Positions 15,021 through 22,652 of a DNA stretch of 28,610 nt are shown piece after piece (position 1 is the first letter of the stretch; each line of letters opens with the position of its first letter). The translations under genes were made by a program, and so were the position numbers. The notes beneath the pieces were generated by a model. That model ran no database searches, was not told where the DNA came from, and was given only the letters and a program-made list of their open reading frames with translations. Origin of the DNA: an uncultured Porphyromonas sp. (GTDB lineage: Bacteria; Bacteroidota; Bacteroidia; Bacteroidales; Porphyromonadaceae); contig UQDF01000027.1 of the NCBI GenBank assembly GCA_900539765.1, forward strand, positions 1 to 28,610, given 5' to 3'.

Positions 15021-17342
15021 ATGAGATTGAGAATGCTTTTCGGATTGTTGGTAGCCACCTTACTGCCCGTCAGTGCATGGGCACAGCAAGGAGTGGTGGC
15101 GGGAAAAGTCTCGATAGAGGGCAAGCCGTTGGAGCTTGCCTCTGTCGCACTCTACTCTTCTCGAGGAGACTCGCTGATAGACGGGACTATCACCGACAAG
15201 GAGGGAGTCTATAGGATTAGTTGCCCAGATAGCGGGCTATACCGCTTGCAGGCATCCTACGTGTCCTTGACTCCCATCGATACGGTGATAAGGGTGTCAA
15301 CCATAAGCGAGCAGCTACGGGTGGACTTTGCCTTTGTCGCAACCAGCAAAGTGCTCGATGAAGTCGTGGTACGGGGCAATAGAGCACCCGATCTGATAGG
15401 TCGCTCCAGCTATACCTTTACCACAGAGCAACGCAAGCAGGCACGGCAAGTGCACGATCTGCTGCTTATGCTGCCGGCTGTCAAGGCGGACGTACGCACA
15501 GGCAACGTGGTCAGTGCCATGGGGGAGAGTGCTCCTGTGATTATGCTCAATGGTGTACGCTCCAGCAATGACGAAATCAAGACGATCCCAACGAACAAGA
15601 TCGTCCGAGTCGACTATTACGACCTAGCACCGCTACGGTACCACACCACCTCGGCAGTCATCGATGTCATCACCAAGCCACTGGATAACGGCCATACGGG
15701 AGGGATAGACCTCTCTGCGGCTCCGCTTGCGACCGATGCGAGTGGTTCGCTCTACTACAACTACAATCAAGGAGCCCATCGGGTAGGAGTCTACGCCAGA
15801 GGGTTCTATCGCAATACACGTAAAGGCAGAGAGACGACCGAGCGACTCTCCTACGATGCGGACAGGCATTATGACTTTGCCTATGATCGTAATGAGCGCT
15901 TCGGGGCATCGGCATACTCCGTACAGGGCCAGTACAGCTATTCGCAGCCGGGCGTGCGGACCTTCCTGGTCTCTCTATCCGGTCTATACGACCTCTACGG
16001 TAGTAAGTCCGACTTTACAGTGGAGGCGTCTGAGGGCAACAGAGTGGGTGCAAGCAACAGTCGCAGTGGGGCCTTTACTCCTGTATTGGATCTTTATTAC
16101 GATCGTCGCTACAGCTCGGGTGCCAGACTTTACGCCAACGTGGTCGGCACGCTCAATCGAGTGTCTGAGCATCTGGACAATCAGGAGGGGGGCGTGTCTG
16201 GCGAAACCGTCTTGGAGGACCATCTGTCGGTGCACAATAACAAGGCATCCATGATTGCACAGGTGGAATACCTACAGCCCCTCAAGAACTTTGCCCTACG
16301 ATATGGTCTCCACGGGATGTACTCCACCTCGGACTTTACGATCGATGGGCATAATGCACCACAAGTTCATGACAACCAGCGACAGTACCGTCAGCAGATC
16401 TATCTCTCGATGGAGGGGCAACTGGGACGCTTGGTCTACTACTTGCGTCCGATGGCTACGATGACTTATGCTTCCCCACACTATGAGTATCCGGAGCGTG
16501 AGGTGCATTGGTACTTTACTCCCACGGTCGTGATGATGTACCCCGTGGCAAAGGGTCAGCAGCTACGGTTGCAACTCTCTGCCTACAATAGTGTGCCAAA
16601 CTTGGCACAGACCACCTCGGTGATGCGTAAGCTGCATGACCGCTTCTACTTCAGAAACAATCCCGACCTCAAGGGAAGCTATACCGGCAGTGCCTACCTG
16701 CGATACACGCTATCCTCGGACAAGGTCGAACTTGCCAACAGCCTCTATGGGCGCATCACGCACCTGCCGATGATTACCGAGTTTGTGCAGGATCATATAG
16801 ACGGCACATCGGCTGTGGTGCAGCAGTTAAACAATGGAAAGGCTGAGTACTACGCATGGAACAAGGTGGAGCTGAGCTACAAGCCCCTTGGCAACGAGTT
16901 GATAGCCGTCCAACTCTTTGCGACACCTATGTATGACAGGTACGAACTCTCACAGGGCGTAAGCCGTTCGCTCTGGTCACTAAGAGCGGGTCTTAACCTA
17001 TCGTCAAGCTACAAGGGGCTTGCCGTACAGGCAGGCGTAGAGCTACCGCACAAGTCTCTCTCAAGCTACTTCGTGGACTACTCCGGGTGGTACTCGTCAC
17101 TGGGTGCTGCCTATTACTACAAGCAGTGGGGATTCAGACTGAGCCTCGAGAATATGTTTGTCCCTGAGCGAGGCACTACGACAGATTTCTCACTGCCATA
17201 CTACCAAGGCAAGACGACCTATACCATGCGTGACAACTACTGGAAGATAGCCCTCGGTGTGAGCTACTCCTTCTCCATCGGCAAGGAGTACCGTCTGTCT
17301 CGTGAATTAGAAAATGAAGACTCAGACTCAGGGCGTATGTAG
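15021..17342 (+). CDS. TonB-receptor-like outer-membrane beta-barrel with carboxypeptidase-regulatory domain
   Basis: A 773-residue outer-membrane protein. It has a signal peptide (LFGLLVATLLPVSAWAQ), a CarboxypepD_reg-like domain at about residues 23-105 (VVAGKVSIEGKPLELASVAL, DKEGVYRISCPDSG), then a plug-like region (VLDEVVVRGN ... LLLMLPAVKAD, PVIMLNGVRSSNDEIKTIPT) and a large beta-barrel to the C-terminus (repeated aromatic alternating strands such as WGFRLSLENMF and WKIALGVSYSFSIG). The arrangement matches the outer-membrane beta-barrel family related to TonB-dependent receptors that often sits in Bacteroidota loci with C39-ABC exporters. Its partner here is probably the exporter downstream; whether it acts as an outer-membrane exit, an uptake receptor or a self-immunity factor cannot be told. 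It begins 4 bases after the SPASM gene. Confidence 0.8.
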   Translation: MRLRMLFGLLVATLLPVSAWAQQGVVAGKVSIEGKPLELASVALYSSRGDSLIDGTITDKEGVYRISCPDSGLYRLQASYVSLTPIDTVIRVSTISEQLRVDFAFVATSKVLDEVVVRGNRAPDLIGRSSYTFTTEQRKQARQVHDLLLMLPAVKADVRTGNVVSAMGESAPVIMLNGVRSSNDEIKTIPTNKIVRVDYYDLAPLRYHTTSAVIDVITKPLDNGHTGGIDLSAAPLATDASGSLYYNYNQGAHRVGVYARGFYRNTRKGRETTERLSYDADRHYDFAYDRNERFGASAYSVQGQYSYSQPGVRTFLVSLSGLYDLYGSKSDFTVEASEGNRVGASNSRSGAFTPVLDLYYDRRYSSGARLYANVVGTLNRVSEHLDNQEGGVSGETVLEDHLSVHNNKASMIAQVEYLQPLKNFALRYGLHGMYSTSDFTIDGHNAPQVHDNQRQYRQQIYLSMEGQLGRLVYYLRPMATMTYASPHYEYPEREVHWYFTPTVVMMYPVAKGQQLRLQLSAYNSVPNLAQTTSVMRKLHDRFYFRNNPDLKGSYTGSAYLRYTLSSDKVELANSLYGRITHLPMITEFVQDHIDGTSAVVQQLNNGKAEYYAWNKVELSYKPLGNELIAVQLFATPMYDRYELSQGVSRSLWSLRAGLNLSSSYKGLAVQAGVELPHKSLSSYFVDYSGWYSSLGAAYYYKQWGFRLSLENMFVPERGTTTDFSLPYYQGKTTYTMRDNYWKIALGVSYSFSIGKEYRLSRELENEDSDSGRM

Positions 17343-17494
17343 TCTTTAGCTTCTGATCTTTGATTGAGGAATAGCATGAACAAGAATACTTTCAAAGGTT
17401 GTTAAGTTGATATCATTCCATACTTTAAAACGATTGGTTGAGACTGAATTATCTTATAGAGTATAATCAGAACGTCGGGGAAGTAATCTCTTAT

Positions 17495-18202
17495 ATGTAT
17501 CACTATAAGCAACACGATGCTATGGACTGTGGTCCAGCGTGCTTGGCGATGGTCATCAAGCACGCCGGCCGTGATCCTGACATTGAGCAGATAAGGTCGG
17601 ACTGTGCTTTAGGCAGAGAGGGAGTCTCACTACTCGGTATCAGCAAAGCGGCTGAGAAGCGGGGACTACATACTTTGGGAGGGCGGATCACCTTTGAGGC
17701 ACTGGTTACGGAAGCACCATTACCCTGCATCGCTCATTGGGGTCAGAACCACTTCGTCGTTGTCTACAAAGTAAAACGGCTACGCCACGGCAAGTGGCGT
17801 ATCTATGTGGCAGACCCGGCGAAGGGGTTGATTACGTTCACCCAAGAGGAGTTCACTGAGCATTGGGTCAGCACGAAGACAAACGGAGAGGAAAAAGGCA
17901 TAGTACTCCTATTAGAGCCTACAGCAGACTTTTACGCACAAGATCTTTCGTCCTACAAAGACTTGAGGCAAGATAGGCTCTCCTTCCTCTGGAGCTATCT
18001 CAAGAAGTACCGCAAGTACTTCGGACAGATCATCCTCGGGCTGCTCTTGGGGTCGCTCATTCAGCTACTCTTCCCTTTCCTTACACAAGCCATCGTAGAT
18101 ACCGGCATAGGAGGGAAGGACATTGGCTTTATTTGGCTGGTCTTGCTCGCACAGCTGATGCTCCTCTTCAGTAGCACTTGCCATAAGCTTCATCCGAAGT
18201 AA
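17495..18202 (+). pseudogene. C39-peptidase ABC exporter, N-terminal part (frameshifted gene)
   Basis: This half encodes the C39 double-glycine peptidase domain and first membrane helices of a bacteriocin-type exporter. Catalytic features are the Cys in MDCGPACLAMVI, the His in HWGQNHFVVVYKV and the Asp in YVADPAKGLITF. The membrane region begins at YLKKYRKYFGQIILGLLLG. The start is ATG 17495 (MYHYKQHDAMDCGP), typical for the family; the frame extends to a TTG at 17438 but adds only atypical residues. After LLFSST (codon ending 18178) the frame runs into an unrelated SSTCHKLHPK end and TAA at 18200-18202. Removing one T from CACTTGCC at 18175-18182 restores LLFSSTAISFIRSK and joins the second half. 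Either the gene is inactive or there is a sequencing error. Confidence 0.85.
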
Positions 18203-19709
18203 ACTCCTGCTGCACATCTCCACAAGGATCAACATCTCCCTGATCAGCGATTTCTTTATCAAGCTGATGAAGCTTCCGATGAAGTTCTTCGACACTAAGT
18301 TGATGGGTGACCTCTTACAGCGTATAGAAGATCACCGACGTGTAGAGCAGTTTCTCACCTCGAGTAGTTTGAGCCTGCTCTTCTCTTTCTTTACCTTTCT
18401 CGTTTTCGGCATTGTATTAGCTATTTATAATCTCCCTATTTTTGTCGTTTTTCTCCTTGGTACAGCCTTATATGCAGGTTGGATTATCCTCTTTCTCAAA
18501 AAACGCAGACAGCTGGATTATAAATACTTCGAACAGGCAGGCCGAAACCGCAATGTCACCTATCAGCTCATAGGTGGTATGCAGGAAATCAAGTTACAAG
18601 GTTGCGAACAACGCAAACGGTGGGAGTGGGAAGATGTGCAAGCTGATCTATTCAAGGTCAATCTGCAATCCCTCAATCTGCAACAGATACAACAAGCAGG
18701 AAGCATCACCATCAACGAAGTAAAGAACATCTTGATTACTGTGCTTGCTGCCACAGCCGTCATTCATGGCAATATGACCCTCGGAATGATGCTAGCGGTA
18801 CAGTACATCATTGGGCAACTCAACAGTCCTGTAGAGCAACTCATTCAGTTTATCTATTCTTGGCAGGATGTGAGCATTAGTTTGGATCGTATGAACGAAA
18901 TCCACACCGAGACCAACGAAGAGAATACAGATCGGATTCGGAACAACTACACTGACGAGACAGCGGATGGGCATTCTATCCATATCAAAAATCTTTCATT
19001 CAAATACGACATATACAGCCCCAAGGAAATACTCTCTGACATCAACCTCTCTATCCCCAACGGTAAGGTAACAGCTATTGTAGGAGCCAGTGGTAGCGGG
19101 AAGACCACACTTGTCAAGCTCTTGCTAGGCTTTTACGAGCCACTAAAAGGAAAGATTCAGTTAGGCGATGCCAACTTGAATGAATTTAACCTTGGTTGGT
19201 GGCGAAGCCAATGTGGAGCTGTGATGCAAGAAGGGTATCTCTTCTCCGATACCATCGCTAGGAATATTGCCATATCTGACGATGAACCCGACATTGAGCG
19301 TATTCGCTACGCTGCCCGTGTGGCGAATATAGCAGACTATATAGAAGCTCTTCCTTTGGCTTACAACACAATGATAGGACAAGACGGACAAGGCATCAGT
19401 CAAGGACAACGGCAACGCATATTGATTGCAAGGGTAGTCTACAAGAACCCAATGTTCGTCTTCTTAGATGAGGCAACCAATGCACTCGATGCCAATAACG
19501 AGCGTGCCATCACCGATAACTTAAAGAGCTTCTACAAGGGGAAAACGGTCGTTGTCGTGGCTCATCGCCTCTCCACAGTCCGCAATGCCGACCAAATTGT
19601 AGTCCTAGATGAGGGGCAAATCGTAGAAGTTGGCAACCACGAAGAGCTGACTGCTAGAAGAGGCAAATACTTTGCACTCGTTAAGAACCAACTGGAATTA
19701 GGAAACTGA
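18180..19709 (+). pseudogene. C39-peptidase ABC exporter, C-terminal part (membrane and ATPase domains)
   Basis: Continues the exporter in the shifted frame from AISFIRSKLLLHISTR. As a separate ORF it would have to start at ATG 18267 (MKLPMKFFDTKLMGDLLQR), inside the transmembrane domain. Several helices follow (LSLLFSFFTFLVFGIVLA, FVVFLLGTALYAGWIILFL), then the nucleotide-binding domain: Walker A GASGSGKTT, Q-loop region CGAVMQEGYLF, signature ISQGQRQRI (variant of LSGGQ, common in this subfamily), Walker B MFVFLDEATNAL and H-loop VVAHRLSTV. Joined to the first half it would be about 738 residues, the normal family length. Base composition is AT-richer than in the first half. It ends one base before the start of the next gene. 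All motifs look intact, so decay, if real, is recent. Confidence 0.85.
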
Positions 19710-19710
19710 T

Positions 19711-20196
19711 ATGGAAGAGGAGAAGAAACAGGAGCAGAGCTTTGAGCTTCGTAGCGAAAAAGTACGGAGTATTGTAGGTCAGATACCTTCATCACTCATT
19801 CGTTATGGTATTACAGCCATAGGTGCTGTTCTAGTTTGTCTTTTTGTTGTCGCTTACTTCCTACCTTATAGGCAGGCATATACAGGGGTAGCAACTATCT
19901 ACGAAGTTCCAGAGACAACGAGCGATAGTACAAAGATGATGCTACTACTTCAATTCGAACGTACGAGACCAACGCAAGCTACCCAACAAACTTTGTCACT
20001 AGAGGCGGGGCAATACCAAATAGAAGGAGAAATACTCAATCTATCCGCCGTGCGTGATACCTTAGCACGTCAAGAGGCTTTATGTCACTTCAAGACGATA
20101 GATATCAAGCCCCTAGAGAATCAAACCGTTGACTTTAGATTGATGCAAACCTCGGGCAATATGCTTCAAAAGCTACTTGGGGATATTGGCTTTTAG
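19711..20196 (+). CDS. Short HlyD/membrane-fusion-like accessory protein of the exporter
   Basis: A 161-residue protein with a cytoplasmic N-terminus (SFELRSEKVRSIVGQIPSSL), one membrane helix (YGITAIGAVLVCLFVVAYFL) and a periplasmic beta-rich part (YTGVATIYEVPET, LSLEAGQYQIEGEILN). The ELRSEKVRxIxGxIP motif and the helix position match the start of HlyD-family adaptors that accompany C39 exporters in Bacteroidota, but the long coiled-coil hairpin and lipoyl halves are missing. It may be a naturally short adaptor variant. The frame is intact to TAG at 20194-20196. It starts one base after the ABC gene ends, indicating translational coupling. Function as an adaptor is inferred from the neighbour and the N-terminal motif. 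Confidence 0.65.
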   Translation: MEEEKKQEQSFELRSEKVRSIVGQIPSSLIRYGITAIGAVLVCLFVVAYFLPYRQAYTGVATIYEVPETTSDSTKMMLLLQFERTRPTQATQQTLSLEAGQYQIEGEILNLSAVRDTLARQEALCHFKTIDIKPLENQTVDFRLMQTSGNMLQKLLGDIGF

Positions 20197-20204
20197 CATC
20201 CAAG

Positions 20205-20351
20205 TTACTCTTTAATCAGGTGAGAGAGTATTGGGTCAGCTTTGATACGAGCAGTCTCAGAGTCTACGAGGGATAGCATCTCTTGGTTAACTTGGCGATA
20301 ATTGGCTTCAACCCTAGTTTCATTTGATTCCTCCGAAGTTTCATCTCGCAC
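20205..20351 (-). pseudogene. Possible minus-strand ORF remnant overlapping repeat copy C
   Basis: A 48-codon minus-strand frame starts at a GTG (20349-20351) inside the repeat and ends at TAA (20205-20207). The C-terminal part, ETARIKADPILSHLIKE, looks protein-like, and an internal ATG at 20277-20279 would give 24 residues. I do not recognise the family and see no ribosome-binding site. It could be a gene fragment left by rearrangement or a chance frame. Confidence 0.25.
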
Positions 20352-20406
20352 CTACGTGGAGGACAAAAATAGCCACGTGGAGATTTGAGGTCTCCCACGT
20401 GGCTAT
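20317..20406. repeat. Palindromic CCACGTGG repeat, copy C (rearranged)
   Basis: The segment TTTGATTCCTCCGAAGTTTC near 20323 is the reverse complement of the middle-hairpin arm of copies A and D, followed by CACCTACGTGGA and then the standard hairpin ATAGCCACGTGG (20369-20380) with CCACGTGGCTAT (20395-20406). One half is therefore inverted relative to the other copies. It sits between convergent genes (exporter adaptor and panC) and could act as a bidirectional terminator-like hairpin. Confidence 0.7.
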
Positions 20407-20441
20407 CGATGATTTAGGTGTCCTAGTCTAGGAGTGGTGGT

Positions 20442-21302
20442 TTATTTGGCTGAAGGGGTGTAGTGGATGTTGTCGATGAGACGAACCTCGCCACAGTAAC
20501 AGACGATGCAGCCGACGGGATCGCTGCTATCAGCCCACGACTCGAGGGGACGCAGTGTCTTGCCATCGACAATCTGATAGTACTCAGGACGCAGTAGCGG
20601 ATGCTCTGCAAGTCTTGTGATAACGAAGTCGACGACCTCATGTGGTGAGTGCTCTGGGACCAGCTCCAGACTCGCCACGAGCGTATCGTGGATACGTGGC
20701 GCTACGTCACGCTGCTCACTGGTTAGAAGGAGGTTACGGCTGCTCAGTGCTAGTCCGTCAGCCTCGCGAATGATGGGACAGCTGTGTATCTCTACGGGCA
20801 GAGCCAACTGGTGAACCATCTCCCGTACGATGGCTATCTGCTGGAAGTCTTTCTCGCCAAAGAAGGCTCCATCGGGCTGCACAAGCATAAAGAGCTTGCT
20901 CACGATCTGTGCTACGCCGTTGAAGTGCCCTGGGCGATGCGCTCCCTCCATCGTCTCTCCGAGGAAGCCGAAGTCAAACTGACGTGTGTCCACCTCGGGA
21001 TACATCTCCTCGACGGTGGGCAGGAAGGCGATATCTACCTGAGCGTCACTCAGGCGTGCTAGGTCTTCCTCAGGCTTGCGGGGGTAGGTGCGCAGGTCTT
21101 CGGGATTGTTGAACTGCGTGGGGTTGACAAATACGGATACGATGACGATGTCGTACTGCTTTCTAGCAGCTGCCACTAGGCTCAGGTGTCCAGCATGTAG
21201 GGCTCCCATTGTAGGCACTAGCCCTACATGGGCAGTGGGGTTCTCCTGGCGTAGCTTAGAGAGTTCCTGCTGTAGCGCAGCAACCGTTGTAATGACTTTC
21301 AT
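20442..21302 (-). CDS. panC: Pantothenate synthetase
   Basis: PanC joins pantoate and beta-alanine with ATP to make pantothenate, the precursor of coenzyme A, in the cytoplasm. The 286-residue protein shows all nucleotidyltransferase landmarks: VGLVPTMGALHAGHLSLV with the HAGH (HIGH-type) signature, VSVFVNPTQFNNPEDLRTYP, GHFNGVAQIVSKLF, PDGAFFGEKDFQQ and IREADGLALSSRNLLL. Length is standard. The start ATG at 21300-21302 gives MKVITTVAAL, normal for the family. It is the last gene of the minus-strand operon, 43 bases downstream of queA, and ends near repeat copy C. No panD or panB is in the window. Confidence 0.96.
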   Translation of the reverse strand: MKVITTVAALQQELSKLRQENPTAHVGLVPTMGALHAGHLSLVAAARKQYDIVIVSVFVNPTQFNNPEDLRTYPRKPEEDLARLSDAQVDIAFLPTVEEMYPEVDTRQFDFGFLGETMEGAHRPGHFNGVAQIVSKLFMLVQPDGAFFGEKDFQQIAIVREMVHQLALPVEIHSCPIIREADGLALSSRNLLLTSEQRDVAPRIHDTLVASLELVPEHSPHEVVDFVITRLAEHPLLRPEYYQIVDGKTLRPLESWADSSDPVGCIVCYCGEVRLIDNIHYTPSAK

Positions 21303-21345
21303 AGCGTATGATGTACTGAAAGGGTGTGTATGATTTGATTTCTAT

Positions 21346-22623
21346 TTATAGGTCTTGTCGGTAGAGCAGGCAGGCGTCGCCATAGCTGAGGAAGCGGTAC
21401 TGCGCATCGGCGAGGGCATGCTCATAGAGCGAGCGCCAGTGGGGACCGATCAGTGCCGAGACGAGCAGCAGGAGTGTACTCTTCGGCTGGTGAAAGTTGG
21501 TCACTAAGATGTCTACCATATGATACTGATAGCCTGGGGCAATGAGTAGCGCCGTGGAGAAGGTGAGCCGATCAAGCCCCCTGTGGCGAGCATAGCGGAG
21601 CAATAGTTCCAGAACCTCACGACGTGACGGCAAGGTTGCCCCACAGCTCTGACGCATACGATAGCTATACCACTGATCTAGGTGAAAGGGCTCTGCTACT
21701 TCCCCGCCCTCCTGCTCAGCATGCTGCAGCGCAACGGCATACCAATAGAGGCTCTCCAAGGTGCGTACAGAGGTGGTCCCAATGGGTACAAAGGGGCTGT
21801 CGATATGCTCTAGGAGCGTCTCCAGAGTTGCTGTCGGCACGCTGCAATACTCACTGTGCATCTGATGCTCAGCAACCTGACGCCCCTTGACTGGTAAGAA
21901 GGTACCTGCACCGACATGGAGCGTTAGCTCGGTGATGCGGTGTCCCTCAGCGAGGAGTCTGTCATCTAGCTCTGGCGTGAAGTGTAGTCCCGCTGTCGGC
22001 GCCGCCACAGAACCCTCGATGCGTGCGTAGACGGTCTGATAGTCGGTGAGGTCACTACGCTCGGTCTCTCGATTGAGGTAAGGGGGGATGGGTAGCTGCC
22101 CGCACAGCTCTAGTATCTCTCCAAAGGTCCTGGTCTCGTCGCTCCAACTGAAGGTGACTACGTCTGGCGTCTCCGCAGCCCTACTCGCTTGTAGCGTGAT
22201 GCTTTGCCCATCAGCTAATGGGAGCGTGCAGGAGATGGTCTGCTCGGGGCGCCACTTCTTCGAGTTGCCCACAAGGCAGTGCCAAGAGCATGAGCCGAGT
22301 GAGGCTAGGCTCTCCTCGTAGCTAACAGGTTTGTAGGGGTCTAAGCAAAGTATCTCGATGCGAGCACCCGTGGCTTTGACAAAGAAGATACGCGCCTTGA
22401 TAACCCGCGTATTATTGCGAATGAGAAGCGTATGAGGCGGGAGCAGCTGTGGTAGCTCCGCAAAGGTATGGTCCTCCAGCCTCCCCGTGGCATCACTCAG
22501 GAGGAGGCGGCACTGGTCACGCTCCGCCAGCGGATGCGCTGCGATACGCTCGTCGGGGAGCGGGTAGTCGTAGTCGTTGATGTCTATATCGACCCAGTGC
22601 TGTGTATGAGGCTTGTCACACAT
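21346..22623 (-). CDS. queA: QueA family S-adenosylmethionine:tRNA ribosyltransferase-isomerase (long form)
   Basis: QueA transfers and isomerises the ribosyl group of S-adenosylmethionine onto 7-aminomethyl-7-deazaguanine in tRNA to form epoxyqueuosine. Recognisable segments are DYDYPLPDERIAAHPLAERD, LLIRNNTRVIKAR, IPPYLNRETERSDLTDYQTV, the signature GSVAAPTAGLHFTPEL, LHVGAGTFLPVKG with a following MHSEYC, and VPIGTTSVRTLESLY. At 425 residues it is longer than the ~350 typical of the E. coli type. The extra length lies partly in the region around SLASLGSCSWHCLVGNSKKW and near residues 300-340. Bacteroidota often carry such a longer QueA-like protein, so exact activity is inferred. The position is 29 bases after the PDZ gene and 43 before panC. 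Confidence 0.9.
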   Translation of the reverse strand: MCDKPHTQHWVDIDINDYDYPLPDERIAAHPLAERDQCRLLLSDATGRLEDHTFAELPQLLPPHTLLIRNNTRVIKARIFFVKATGARIEILCLDPYKPVSYEESLASLGSCSWHCLVGNSKKWRPEQTISCTLPLADGQSITLQASRAAETPDVVTFSWSDETRTFGEILELCGQLPIPPYLNRETERSDLTDYQTVYARIEGSVAAPTAGLHFTPELDDRLLAEGHRITELTLHVGAGTFLPVKGRQVAEHQMHSEYCSVPTATLETLLEHIDSPFVPIGTTSVRTLESLYWYAVALQHAEQEGGEVAEPFHLDQWYSYRMRQSCGATLPSRREVLELLLRYARHRGLDRLTFSTALLIAPGYQYHMVDILVTNFHQPKSTLLLLVSALIGPHWRSLYEHALADAQYRFLSYGDACLLYRQDL

Positions 22624-22652
22624 ACTCTCGATCTTCTGATTAGTCTGCGGTA

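Noticed and set aside
17438..17494. TTG start upstream of the C39 exporter
   Set aside because: It adds residues atypical of the family; MYHYKQHDAMDCGP at 17495 is the normal start.
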